From NCBI GenBank assembly GCA_019843655.1, contig JACDQD010000005.1, positions 3,623,575 through 3,687,574 of the forward strand: a stretch of DNA of 64,000 nucleotides, written 5' to 3'. This document shows, one piece after another, positions 1-11,733 of this stretch (positions within the stretch are counted from its first letter, which is position 1; the number at the start of each line of letters is the position of its first letter). The stretch is from Lethocerus indicus (Eukaryota > Arthropoda > Insecta > Hemiptera > Belostomatidae). Below the pieces are notes generated by a model that ran no database searches, was not told the origin of the DNA, and was given only the letters and a program-made list of their open reading frames with translations. The translations under genes were made by a program, and so were the position numbers.

Positions 1-2035
1 TTAATACTCCGCTAATAGACTAAATAAGAACGTTCCTAATCGGAAAATCCAAGAGACAGTTGAGCGCCAATATAAATTTATTTTTTTGATGTTTAAAATG
101 CTAATTAATACAATTTATTGATGACTTCCTTCTCGGAAATATCCGGAGGGAATGTTGGGAGATTCACTTAGGGAGAAATTTTAGCTACGGAATGTGGCCC
201 TCCGCCTATCGACTCGGTTTTCTCTTCCGGTGACACCACAGTATTATCAATACATCTATAATAATATAGATATATAAACTGTCTGCAAAATAGCATAGGA
301 AGGAAACGTGGTATTGGTAGGAGGGACGCGGGGGTTGCGACTTCGGGGACAGCAACCGGGTGTTATAAAACACTTTCCGGTTGTTATGAAACTGCAAGTA
401 ATTCTGAGCCCGGTGCAAGTGCCCGGGCCGTTGAGGGGCGCGGGTGGGGAGAACAGGACACCTTTATTATATAATATGGGAAATTACAAATGTCGGGTTT
501 ATATTCATTTTTAGTGGGGGGTGAAGAGAGATTTCGGACCGGCAGGAACTTTCTGTTTCATTAGAGCCCAACTAAATTTCGTCCGCTATTTTCCGTCTAT
601 CGGTCGTCTCGTATTTTGAAAAGCGAAATACGGATTTTGTTGTTTCTAAGAACACAAGAGTATTCTTCGTGTAAACTATTGTATATTCCTATAATGCCCT
701 AATCACTGATGAGATTTCCGTTGATTGGAATCAGTCTGCACATTAAAAATATCTATGTTCATGCTGAGGATATCAGGAATGTTACAAAACCAAGAACTAA
801 ATCGTACTAAATTTTACAGGGAAGTTTGTCTTTCAACGGTTGCACAGGAGGAAGTCTATGTATATATTTTTTTTGTATTAGAACTAATCGAATCGGTGTC
901 CGCGTTTCGTTTTAAATCTCCGTGGCGAAAAAAAGAACACCCGGAAAAGTGGTAAGACATTTCCGGGACTTCGAGAAAAGACGGTCGTTTTCCGGACTGA
1001 AAAAAGTTACGACGGGTCTCGCATCAATTTTTCTCGCTCTTTCTTCCCCAAAGGTACGAAGTTAGCAACGCACGATCCACTCCGCGCCGACAAAAAAGTC
1101 TATACGTAATATTTTTCCAAGAACTTCAGGAAGATTCGCGGCGATCTCCGAAACGAATAGAGTTAATAGACAAAAAGAGAGAATCTCGGTGTTAAAAAAA
1201 ACCTTAGAACGGATAATGCTATTCGATTATTCAAACTGTTTGATGATAGTTGCACAGGAAATCCTCCCCCAGCAGCCGCATTGCACAACAGACTAATTAT
1301 TTCTCAATCTCACCCACGTAACAACGTCGTCGACTACAAATATTAATCATAAAAGAGTAAATTGACAGTAATAATAACCCGTCCGGTCTGAAACGGTCGC
1401 CATTTTACATAACAGTCCGGGCCGTATCCAGTTGGAAAATCTGGGCGGAGGATCGCGCTGAAACCGCTTACGAAGAAAAGCCGGCTTCGTAGTTTTAGTT
1501 CACTGCATCCGAAGAAGAGTGACTGGCTTGCGGGAACAGGATGGATCTTCCCCGAGTGAAAGTCCGTCTTATGAAAAACAAAATGCCTCGATTCGGTTCC
1601 CAATCCGACGAAGATCCTGTCGAAATTATAGTTTTGAAATACAAAGGAAATGTATATGAGGGGTTAAAGTGATAAAAATAAATTTTCAAAAATAACTACT
1701 ACCGCAATTCTATTCTTATTTGGAATTCGGTAATCTTGTCCTTATCTCATTCCTCTTTACGAATACATTTAATGAATACAATTTTAATCCTAATAATACA
1801 CTTTTGCGCTTCCTCCATATTGAAAAACCGAACGAAAAACTAATATCGTGACGTTAGTTTAGTGTATTCGGAGAGGGACATGGAAGGGTGCGGGCCAGTG
1901 AAAGTGATCGCAGAAGAAGGTAACCTCTTCTTCACTTTTTAAAAACCTGTTCCCCGGCGTCTACATAATGGCCGGCTGGGATAGTCACCTCCACTCTCAA
2001 TCTTTAAATGCCTTTACAATTTACGGCGGCGGCTT
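1..2035. other. Upstream or intronic DNA, no gene recognised
   Basis: I examined ATG-led frames for a CDA1 signal-peptide exon ending with one extra base before a GT donor and found none convincing. No RNA gene or coding exon is seen. The stretch is either CDA1 intron 1 or its upstream flank. Confidence 0.4.
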
Positions 2036-2517
2036 TTAACCCTTTCGCTACGGCGGAACGGAGCACCGTGCCGAAAGTGCGAACATTAAGCGCGCACAGT
2101 TTTTAACATTCGGAGCCAAGACTTTTGTCTCAAAAACGACTTTGTAACATTATAATTTTACTTTGTAATTTAAAATGATTATACCACAATTTACAATATT
2201 TATATAAATTTAATGCAGTTTTATCACGTATTGGTTTCGTTCCTATCTTCCGACGCATTACGACACAATTATTACACACTATTACACACACAATTACGAC
2301 TAACTATTATTATACATTCGAGTGCCAGAGGCCAATGACAAAGCACTGTCGAAAGAAATAAACATTGCAATAGCGCTTGTAATTGTTTGCGAACTGAAAA
2401 AATCGAGTTGAATCTACCTTGATTTTTGGCTCCATTTCTGTAAGAGATGCGGAGTTCGTGTATAAGCGGCGTTTTGTGGCGGGTGACTATAGTCACCCGT
2501 AGTAGCGAAAGGGTTAA
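2036..2517. mobile_element. piggyBac-type MITE with TTAA duplication
   Basis: TTAA (2036-2039) and TTAA (2514-2517) flank a 474-bp insert starting CCCTTTCGCTAC (2040-2051) and ending with its exact reverse complement GTAGCGAAAGGG (2502-2513). TTAA target duplication with a C-rich 12-bp terminal inverted repeat is the hallmark of the piggyBac superfamily. No transposase is encoded, so it is non-autonomous. Just inside the right end is a perfect 18-bp palindrome, GGGTGACTATAGTCACCC (2481-2498), a possible subterminal binding site or foldback. Confidence 0.8.
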
Positions 2518-3568
2518 ACCGGGGAGATCCCGTTCGGACGTCTACAGATGAATTTTATTGAAATACGCCCGAATTTCGCTTTTTTCTCGAAAATACCCAT
2601 TAGGCAGTAAGTTAAAATCCTTAGTCCTATTTCCCACTGATTAAAAATTTAATGTGTATTTAATATAGTTGATCGCACCGTAATTTCTAATCGACCGGAG
2701 GTTAAATCGGGGCTAACGGACACCATTTCCACATTCAAGGGAATCGAGAATTAATAAGTCGTAGGGGCAGAACTTCATAAGAAAGTTAATTTGAATTGTT
2801 GCTAAGCACCTTGCGGTCAGAAAAGTGAACTTTTCGGTAATTTCGCAGTCGGATATTTTGTTCGGAGTATTGGTTTAAAAAATTTACGTAGTGGGGGAGA
2901 TTCGTTCAAATTTCAATCACTCTTGTCGCGATCAACCATCTGAAATCTGAAATGTCGGCTAACCCTAACAGGATTGAGAGGGGTAGAGCGAGGGAGAAAT
3001 AGAGAGAGAGAGAGAGAGAGAAAATGTGCATTCATAAATGTCAAGAACGAAAGTGGCGAGAGCTGGTGGCGACTGATCGTGTGTTCAAAATTAACGGTAC
3101 ACGTGGAAAATAACACGACAGTCCTTGAGCAAAGTTTTCTATTATTAGCAGCGGCTGGAATTTTTTCAACGGCATTCCGAAATGGACTCCAAAGGATTTT
3201 GAAATCGAACGGAACGCCATTTTCTCCCACTTTACAATTGAAAATTACCGTCGAATATTTCCGTTCGAATAGGACGCCGCGACCTTTAGCAGTATAATAG
3301 GGAAGTTATTCGATATTTCGAAAACTTTTAAGTGGATATCAAGCTACATCTGCGAGTCGCTTTTTGACGACAGAATAAATATTTTATTTGTCACTATAAT
3401 CCAACCATATACCAGATTCAAATTTATACTTACTTCCTTATTTCCTTATTGATTGCACATTGAAATATTATAGCTGCTTTTTCACAGATCCATTTCCTTA
3501 AATATAGACACACTTAACGCCGCTTTCTTTATTAAAACGGGGATCGTTTCTGTTTTCTGTCTGTGCAG
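2518..3568. other. Non-coding DNA before the first visible CDA1 exon
   Basis: Contains an (AG)10 microsatellite at 3001-3020. Both strands show open frames around 2.9-3.3 kb, but without splice signals or recognisable protein. Likely the 3' part of CDA1 intron 1. Confidence 0.4.
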
Positions 3569-3747
3569 CGTGCGGTCAGTTCGAATTTTTGAACAGGATA
3601 AAGAGACAACAACCGCCCGAAGGGGGCGAGAAGAAGGAGGAGAGCTTCGAACAGGAGCTCTGCAAGGACAAGGACGCCGGCGAATGGTTCAGGCTGGTCG
3701 CCGGTGAGGGAGACAACTGCAGAGATGTCATCCAGTGTACATCATCG
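3569..3747 (+). CDS. CDA1: CDA1 exon 2: RIKR site and start of CBM14
   Basis: Acceptor tgtgcag, donor GTAAGT. The exon starts in phase 1 (two bases, then Cys-Gly-Gln) and ends in phase 0 after Cys-Thr-Ser-Ser. It encodes a basic stretch with RIKRQQ, a possible furin-type site, and the first half of CBM14 (ELCKDKDAGEWFRLVAGEG, then NCRDVIQC). Confidence 0.9.
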
Positions 3748-6327
3748 GTAAGTAATAATAATTATTCATTCGTAAATTATCTTCAACCCGTAGATAGATT
3801 CCAAACATTTCCATACTATCTAACAATCCCCAATCCTAACTTTCGGATGGTGTACGATCTGATCCAAATATATTTTCTGAAGAAAATTAACATAATAAAT
3901 TAATTAATAAAAAACGACTAACGAGTTCTGAAAAAAAGTTTATGAATGAACGGTTAAGTGGCGAAGTTCATTCGTTTTAAAAGGCGAACATTTAAAAGGC
4001 AATCGTCAATTGTATTTGTATATAACAATGAGGTACTTTAGGCCTCGATATTCAATAATAGAAGGAAATTGGTGTAAAATAAAGTTGGGACTAAAGAGTT
4101 GAATTGTGGCAGGGCTTGCAAGCTATCAGGTGCCCGGCCGGCCTCTATTTCGACATCGAGAAACAGACTTGCGACTGGAAGGACGCCGTCAAGAACTGCA
4201 AACTGAAGAACAAAGAAAGGAAGGTCAAGCCCCTGCTTTACACCGACGAACCTCTCTGCCAGGTAAATGCCGTATTGGATCGTTTTAAAATTGAATTAAC
4301 CGTTCGTCGAAGCGGTACTTTCATTGATTGTTCCCACTTTTTTTTTAAAGGACGGTTTCTTGGCCTGCGGTGACGGGGCCTGTATCGAAAGGGGACTCTT
4401 CTGCAACGGAGAAAAGGACTGTACCGACGGTTCAGACGAAAACACTTGCGGTCAGTACCATTGAACACTTGAAGTTGCAGGATGTGTTTTGAAATTACGT
4501 ATTAAGTCGGCCAATAAATCCGCCCGATCTGTTTCCCATTGATCAACACTGAATGGCGCAATCCTGGACTCGTACAAAACATTGCACGCCGTTTCATTTG
4601 AATTGTGCCGCTCGATACAGATATCTGTTGTTAATTAATTGTGTCATTATCGAAGTGTATAATGACTATGCACGTTCGTGAATAAACTGGTAACAGCGGC
4701 CGGAGAGTGGTGGGGGGTTTCAGCTTTCCAACGCTACCGGTTTCCACTTTCTCTCCAGACGATAATATTTATGCCACTACTACTATATCACACTACACCA
4801 TTCCGTATTCTACTGAAGCACTACATAAACGACAGTAGTATAAAATTGAAGTTCTTTTAACGAGCCGTGAACTTACAAGGAAATTAGTGAGCCTAGCTCC
4901 AGCAGCCTAATTGGCAATTGGACTAAATTTACTCTTACGAACAGAACTGACCTAAGTGATTGCCTAATGTTTATTTTTCTATATGCTGGAAGAGGCCGTA
5001 GTGCCAGGGATGAAAACGTTACTCAAATATATTTGCTCTTATCGTAATATTATCTGTTTGTTAGACAACGACAACGATCCGAATAGGGCTCCTCCTTGCG
5101 ACACTTCGGTGTGCGTCCTGCCCGATTGTTTCTGTTCGGAGGACGGTACCGCCATCCCCGGCGACCTCCCCCCGAAGGACGTCCCCCAGATGATCACCAT
5201 CACTTTCGACGACGCCATCAACAACAACAACATCGCACTCTACAAGGAGATGTTCAACGGCAAGAGGAAGAACCCCAACGGCTGCGACATCAAGGCCACC
5301 TTCTTCGTGTCCCACAAGTACACCAACTATTCGGCCGTCCAGGAAACTCACAGGAAGGGACACGAGATCGCCGTACACTCTATTACGTGAGTCACCTTTA
5401 TAGCTAGCTACTAATTAAGTCGGCTTATTCGAAACGTCGGGTTTCGTTTATTCGATCGGTCCGCAAAAGCGCGAACTAACGTCGACGATAATTTGCAGGC
5501 ATAACGACGACGAACAGTTCTGGAGCAACGCCACCGTCGATGACTGGGCGAAGGAAATGGCCGGTATGAGGGTGATCGCGGAGAAGTACGCCAACTTGAC
5601 CGACAATAGCGTAGTGGGCGTGAGAGCGCCGTACTTGAGGGTAGGAGGCAACAACCAGTTCACCATGATGGAAGAACAGGCTTTCCTGTACGACTCGACC
5701 ATCACGGCGCCCCTCTCCAACCCGCCTCTCTGGCCCTACACCATGTACTTCAGGATGCCCCACCGCTGCCACGGCAACCTCCAACACTGCCCGACCAGGA
5801 GTCACGCCGTCTGGGAAATGGTCATGAACGAACTGGATCGTCGCGAGGACCCCTCTTTCGACGAATACCTGCCCGGATGCGCTATGGTCGACTCCTGCTC
5901 CAATATCCTCGACGGAGACCAATTCTTGGATTTCCTCAACCACAACTTCTACCGCCACTACAACCAGAACAGGGCCCCGCTCGGTCTCTACTTCCACGCC
6001 GCCTGGCTCAAGAACAACCCCGAATTTTTGGAGGCCTTCCTGTACTGGATCGATGAAATTCTGGAGAACAACAAGGACGTCTACTTCGTGACTATGACCC
6101 AGGTGATCCAATGGATCCAGAACCCGAGAACGACTTCGGAGGTGAAGAACTTCGAGCCTTGGCGCGAGAAGTGCTCTGTGGAGGGCCCGCCCGCCTGCTG
6201 GGTGCCCCACTCGTGCAAGCTGACCAGCAAGGAGGTCCCCGGCGAGACCATCAACCTCCAGACCTGCGTTAGGTGCCCCAACAACTACCCCTGGTTGAAC
6301 GACCCCACGGGAGACGGAATCTACTAA
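3569..6327 (+). CDS. CDA1: Chitin deacetylase 1 (serpentine-type), 5' incomplete
   Basis: Spliced gene; exons seen: 3569-3747, 4113-4262, 4351-4450, 5065-5386, 5499-6327 (stop TAA). About 525 residues are encoded here. Known family role: secreted CE4 enzyme that removes acetyl groups from chitin in cuticle and tracheal matrix. Domains in order: a basic RIKR site, a CBM14 domain with its six-cysteine spacing, an LDLa repeat ending CTDGSDENTC, then the CE4/NodB domain. Metal/catalytic motifs TFDDA and HSITH are intact, as is RAPYLR, and the C-terminus ends PNNYPWLNDPTGDG as in insect CDA1. All splice sites are GT-AG and phases agree. The first visible exon begins with two bases completing a codon, so a signal-peptide exon must lie upstream; I found no convincing ATG plus hydrophobic exon in 1-3568. 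It is in tandem with CDA2, the conserved insect arrangement. Identification as CDA1 rather than CDA2 rests on TFDDAINNNN, HSITH and the C-terminus. Confidence 0.95.
4113..4262 (+). CDS. CDA1: CDA1 exon 3: rest of CBM14 and linker
   Basis: Acceptor gtggcag, donor GTAAAT, phase 0 at both ends, 150 nt. It encodes GLQAIRCPAGLYFDIEKQTC, then DWKDAVKNC, the second half of CBM14, and the KVKPLLYTDEPLCQ linker into the LDLa repeat. Unlike CDA2, there is no duplicated alternative copy of this exon nearby. Confidence 0.92.
4351..4450 (+). CDS. CDA1: CDA1 exon 4: LDLa repeat
   Basis: Acceptor is a long T tract ending aaag; donor is GTCAGT (non-A at +3). 100 nt, starts phase 0 and ends phase 1. It encodes GFLACGDGACIERGLFCNG then EKDCTDGSDENTC, a complete LDL-receptor class A core with the calcium-binding acidic cluster DGSDE. 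Confidence 0.9.
5065..5386 (+). CDS. CDA1: CDA1 exon 5: start of CE4 domain, motif 1
   Basis: Acceptor tttgttag, donor GTGAGT, 322 nt. It encodes the PNRAPPCD...CVLPDCFC linker and then VPQMITITFDDAINNNN. The two aspartates of motif 1 are codons 5208-5210 and 5211-5213 (catalytic base and metal ligand in CE4 enzymes). The exon ends inside motif 2: His at 5376-5378, Ser, Ile, and a split Thr codon. Confidence 0.93.
5499..6327 (+). CDS. CDA1: CDA1 exon 6: rest of CE4 domain and stop
   Basis: Acceptor atttgcag. The first base completes Thr and the next codon (5500-5502) is the second His of HSITH. It contains VGVRAPYLRVGGNNQF, the MPHRCHGNLQHCPTRSHAVW loop that is frameshifted in the CDA2 copy, GLYFHAAWLKNN, VIQWIQNP, and the cysteine-rich tail CVRCPNNYPWLNDPTGDG. 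Open throughout, stop TAA. Confidence 0.95.
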
Positions 6328-7365
6328 GCACCCTCCTTTCAACCCTCCTCTCTCTCTATATATATATATTATATATATATATATGTATGTATGTATATTA
6401 TATGTAAAAAACGAAGAAAGAACGGCCACACCCCCTTCCTCACTCTCTCCCTCTCGGTACCTCTCCACTTCTCTTCGCTTCTTATCTCTCTGCTTTTCTA
6501 CTAGAGTTACTCAGTCCGGTCTACGTACGCCCGGAATACGCGGAGACCTAATTTAAAATTAGCGATCTTACGATAATTGTTAGATTTATGTTGTATTATT
6601 TCTTTCGCCTTGTAAAAAATTATATTTTAATATTACGTTCGAGCGCGAGAGAAAGGGAGAGCGTTTATAAGGACTGCCGTTAGTGGCAACACTGTACGGG
6701 GTCGAGAAATGAAATGGACTTACATCTTCCGCGGACGTACACCGGCTGTAATATTTTCTCTTTAGTCTTTATCGAGCCTTGTTACTGCCCGACCGATCGT
6801 TCCGATAGAAGAGGCGGAGGAGGAGGGGACGAGAGAGGGAAAGAGGGACCGAAATATGTACCGTAACGGACCGAGAGGGAATGGAGAAGTGGAGTGGTTA
6901 CAACACGGTTTGACTGTTAGCGTCTACCTACTCAGTGGCCACAGGACGGAGCCAGCCAACTCTATCTGAGACTAAATTACATCTAGAATACCGCAAACTA
7001 TAGACGAGAAGAGAGGAGAGAGGGCCGTGACCGAAGAAAAAGAAACAATTTAAATTCACAGGGTCGTTACAAAAATTAATAATTAATTGAAAGCAAATTA
7101 CTTGTCCGTCGCTGGTGAGAGTGGTCTCTTATAAAAAGAAGAAACACCGTACTGCTCAATAATGATCGGCGAGCTTATCAAAACCTAACTCGTCGTGATT
7201 TTGTTTTTCAGCGTCATAATTTTCCACCAATATTGAATATTTCTTCCGGATGTGATTCGTCGCTTCTGGCGCAAATTGTCAGTCGTATGACAAATATTTC
7301 TATATTAATTATTGTACATTTTATTATAAATGGTCCTAATAATATTATTTTTAATAGTTAATAAA
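6328..7365 (+). other. Probable CDA1 3' UTR with CT/TA simple repeat
   Basis: No coding signal follows the CDA1 stop. A CT run (about 6350-6358) passes into a TA/TATG tract (about 6357-6402) within 30 bases of the stop. The first canonical AATAAA I see is at 7360-7365, which would give a UTR of about 1 kb. The end is inferred only from this hexamer. Confidence 0.35.
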
Positions 7366-10300
7366 AATTGCTTATAACGAAAACTATCGATCTTTCTATA
7401 CACGCATGTATGTACGAACCATTTAAGCAACGATACCGATATTGCCTTACATGTAAATATACGCTAAATTATTTTAAGTTTTTGGATTATATACAAGATT
7501 ATTTTCTCATGTTCAACAATGACTGTTCAAAAATAATAAACGCCGTTATAAGTGTAATTGTCGACGTTACATAAATTCTTTACAAATAGTAACCCCCCCC
7601 GCCCTCTGTTTGATGTCATATTCACACAAATCTATGTCCAAAAAACCCCAATAGATTAAATACCGATAGGTCTCTAACCCGTCTACACGCAACGAGTGGC
7701 GTCTAGATTAAAACTAGTTATAAGTGTCTATCTGACTAAACATGGGGAGTTTATAGTCGGAGCGATTATTCAAGGTGAAAACTGGAAGTGGATCGGAGAA
7801 AACGTCCGGCGAGGGAGGTGAGTGAACTCGGCTGGAAAATTTACAAAAATCTAATTCCGTCCCCGTCCTGACATTGATTTCCACAGTGTACGAAATTCGA
7901 CATTCATAGCCGAGGCGGCGGCCTCCTTCTGCACGTATGAATCGTCGGTTTCGTCTGTAAAACGTGTATTTCGGGTTTTCTGTCCGGCGACTTTCCCCAA
8001 GGTAAAAGTGACCTCCGGGGGGGGGGAAAAAATTGTATCTGCACCAGATGTGTGACGGTAATTGATAATAGGCTCGGGGGATAACAAAAAGAAAAAAACG
8101 GGTCTTCTGATGGGGCAACTCGGAGTAAGTAACCACGGGGTAAAATTAATTGTGGGACATTAATCGCGAGATGCATCCCACTGAGAGCTACAGATGCGAC
8201 CGGCGTACACCAATTACACTTTCCAATAGGGGCGACAAACGTTTTCGACCGTTGTAATCTGTCAGTTTAGTCCGGTCGAAATCATTATGTAACCAGAAAT
8301 TGAGGCTTTCGATATTTTTTTTCTTCGATCTTTCCCCCGGCGGACTCGTCCCTCCGTCAACCCCTCGGGATGTCGGCTTTCGCCCCTGACATTTCTATCA
8401 GTGCCGAAGATACGAAGTGAAGGTTCGATTTTCCCCACATTCCCGTAAATGGCATTCTGCCGTCATTAATAATTCGCGTTTAATTTCCTCAAAGAATCGG
8501 ATGTCGGCAATTTATTCGCGAGTGCGCGCCGAGCACCCCCCCCCCCCCACCATTACCATGTTCATTAATGGGACTTGCAAATCGAAAACTTTAAGCCCGG
8601 ACTTATTCCATCGGATCGCTTCAATTATACCGTATTATGATAATTTTGATTGCTTACTTATACCACAGGTACAAGTAAAATAAGTCGTGACGAACTTCGG
8701 GGGTAGGATTGGAGACAGTAAGTCTATTTCCTAGTTTGTAAATTTCCGTTATACGGTCGTGAGCCGATTTCTTTGGCTTATCGGGTATTTCACGGATAAC
8801 TCCGGATGCCAGAAGCGATATCGTAGATCGGAATGAATTAGGACACGCGGTAGGGAATCTTCTGCCGATTATGCAGGAATGGGAGGACGCGAGGGCTCCG
8901 GGAGGCGCTATTTAATATTGAAGTAATAAGTTGGCAGGATAGAGACAGAATAACAATGTACCGTTATCTTGTGTTGTGAGAGAGAACGTGTTGTGTTATA
9001 ATGAAGTCTCCAGGGCCGTGGGTCTCGGCGGGGCCGGCCGCCAGGGAGCAGCACGCCCGACTCCCCTGTCACGTTCCTCGGCCACGCACACCCCGTCCAC
9101 GTCCACATCGCATACCTTCTCTCTCTCTCTCTCTCCCTCTCTCCCTCTCTTTCTATCCACCTCAAACCGCATTTTGCACTTTAACGGATATTTAAAAACA
9201 GGTACCTAAGAACCCGGCCCGCGGCCCATGACAGAAATATTGAGTTGAGAAGCTGCACAAAGTGTGTGGCTTCGGACCCTGCATTCCACGATATTCTTTC
9301 GACGGCGCGATAGTTTTAAAATTGGGAAAATAAAATAGAAGGAAGAAAAACCCTGTCCCGAATACCAACCCCGTTAATGCCACCGGTGGGCCAATTTTCT
9401 CCCTGAAAAACGTCCCTGATCAGAGAACGCCTACAGCATCGAACGAGAGAACCTGTCTTGTTTTGGAATCGTTTTTGCGAAATTCGCGCTCATTTTTTCC
9501 GTCGTATTTGCCGAAGGTGACATTTCAGAACTTTCAGATCTTTTTCGAGGCCACTGACTCCAGGTATCGACCGGGTAACACACTTAGTATTCAAAATACG
9601 TTTTAGTTTTAATAACGTACGGGCTCGCTCTGCGCCACTTACGATTTTTATATATCGACCGCAGTAGCGTCACGGCTGTTTTCGTATACGGACGCACCGG
9701 ACTCGAAGGGCCCGAAATGAACTTGTACGAGAATAAATTTAACGATAGCTAATTCTAATATTCCATAGTCGGCTATGTGAGAATAAATAGCGGATTATGA
9801 AATAAAAAAAAGGTCCGCAGGACTGCCCCCCCCCCCGGCTCGCCACGACGACCCGCGGCGTCGTCATTCCCGGGAAATTTTGTTTACGAAACACCCCGAC
9901 TGGGTAGAGAAATTATTTTGCGCCGAAGTCTGTCCTTGACTGTAAGGCGGAGGAGCAGGAAGAGCGGTAGAAGGGGGCATGGATAAATTCAAAGGAGAAA
10001 GGACGAGGAAGAGACGACCCGCCGAGGAGGGGGCGGCGGCGGGTGGGGAGGAGCGCCACATCTTTTATTTTTTGGAAAAAAAATTTAAAAGTCTTTATTC
10101 TTCGCGTTTAACAATTGCCCCTCTGCCATTGGATGCTCGAGGCGACGACGACTGGATTTTATTTATTTCGAACGCAAATATCGGGAATGGAAAACTCGGG
10201 GCGAGGTGGGGTTGATGTAGTAAAACGAGACGACGTGAAATGGAGTGGGGGGTTTGGAATTTAACGCGTACTGGGTGTGTGATCTGAATAATTTTCATGA

Positions 10301-11520
10301 AACGGAAATTCATTTTACTCCTGTTAACTGTATTTCCCGAAAAATTGAAAATTAACGCATGTAAAAATACATATAGTTCAATCCAACTTCTGAAACAAAA
10401 TCCTGTAAAGCTGTATTGGCGGTTTCGCCTGGACATTTTGAGTTGTTTCATGTAAACAGAAACAATTGAAAATAGGCAATGAACACATAATTCAGTAATT
10501 ATTCATTGGTATTAGACGATTAACGAGGCGTTTAGGGGAATAGAAAAACTAATTGTTTTCTAACACAATAATTTCCATTAAATCATTTCTAGTATACAAT
10601 GTATCACTTCTTTGCAGTATCGGTCATTAATGGATTTAAGTGAATCGTACAATTCCTCACTAGATTACAGACGGAATGCTATTGATAATGACGAAAACTA
10701 AATAGCTTAAAACAAAATAGGCGGTCGGAGCCAGGAAAACGCGCAGGACATTAGAATATGTACGCTGCCGCGAAGGACAGATGCAGCTGATTTAAGAGAC
10801 GATTTTAAATACACCTCTCGTAAGATAAAAGGCGGAATCCCGTGAGGATTTCATCCGGTTAACAACATTTTTGATGATGACTCACGGGACGGATAGCGAT
10901 CTTTGAAGCGGAGCCAAAACATAGGAAGAAAAATCTGAAAAAAATAAACTGAAGGGAGGCAAATTGAGAACTCCGCCGTTCCCGGACTTTACGAGAAATA
11001 CGAAACGAAGATACGACAAATAGGAATTATATTTTTTCACTCATATTTGGGCAAAGCCCCTCCGGCTCTGGCCCTAATAGAGGTCGGCATATTTTCAAAA
11101 GGAATTTGGAAGAATGCGGATACGAGTCCGTTCATAGGCGGCACAGAGAGCACCGGCAGAAGAAAAATAAAGCCGTTTCTCCCCGGTTTAAGAATTTGGA
11201 ACGTGCGTGCCCCGTTTGCGTACGTGTGCGGGTATGTGGGCGGCCGGTTGCAGTGGTGCACTCCACTCCCCCACCTCCACTAACACGCACAGGGCGGGGT
11301 TGGAGGAGGCTCAATTGCAACGGTGCCGATTGTCCTAGAAATTCCTAAATGATTTTATTAAAAGGCGCTCTCTCTCCACCCGAGGGACCCCGTAACCTCG
11401 ATAATTGCCAATGTCGTCGGGCTTGCGGGGAATCGCACTGTATTTGTATTCAACTATTTAGCGTGTTATGGTTTCGTGAATTTAATTTGCCGTTTATCGG
11501 CCGTTTAAAGATAACGTAGA
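7366..11520. other. Intergenic DNA, simple repeats only
   Basis: No gene is recognised. Notable: a C run at about 8537-8548, a CT tract at about 9117-9150 and a C run near 9826-9836. Open frames are short and lack conserved motifs or splice context. Confidence 0.4.
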
Positions 11521-11557
11521 TTTCGTTTTCTGTCTCCTCTCGCTGGTTTGAGCTTTT

Positions 11558-11594
11558 GCTAGACCGTTTTCGGCTGATCGCCATCTTCAGTAGC
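11558..11594 (-). ncRNA. Hammerhead ribozyme motif, near-intact (copy 1)
   Basis: Read on the minus strand: GCTA, CTGAAGA (CUGANGA core), T, GGC-GATCA-GCC stem II, GAAA, ACGGTC, TAGC. Stem I is GCTA/TAGC. One change from the window's best copy lies in stem III (C15.2 to A). Cleavage would be expected after GTC. The unpaired T before stem II is off the standard consensus. Confidence 0.5.
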
Positions 11595-11696
11595 GGTGTT
11601 AGTCACTTTGGCACTTTGGACGTACTGTGGTCACAGTAAAAGTGACAGTGACAGTTCAGTGAGGATGCCCATAGAACGTCCAAAGTGATTAACACC

Positions 11697-11733
11697 GCTT
11701 TTGAAGGTGGCGAGCAGCCGAAACCGGTCTAGC
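11697..11733 (+). ncRNA. Hammerhead-like motif, core mutated (copy 2)
   Basis: The same 37-nt span as copy 1 but on the plus strand. Stem II (GGC-GAGCA-GCC), GAAA, ACCGGTC and TAGC are intact. The core reads TTGAAGG instead of CTGAAGA, so C3 and A9 are changed and stem I is weakened. Predicted inactive. Confidence 0.45.

Noticed and set aside
700..720. CTGATGAG, a hammerhead core-like string
   Set aside because: No GAAA box and no stems at the required positions.
725..955. Open frame ending at a GTAAGA donor, considered as CDA1 first exon
   Set aside because: No good signal peptide, and the donor phase (2) does not match the phase-1 acceptor at 3569.
2541..2606. ATG frame before GTAAGT near 2.6 kb, considered as CDA1 signal-peptide exon
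   Set aside because: The peptide (MNFIEIRPNFAFFSKIPIR) is not a signal peptide and the phase is wrong.
5476..6468. 330-codon minus-strand open frame opposite the CDA1 last exon
   Set aside because: A shadow of the GC-rich CDA1 coding strand; composition is valine/glycine/arginine-rich with no domain.
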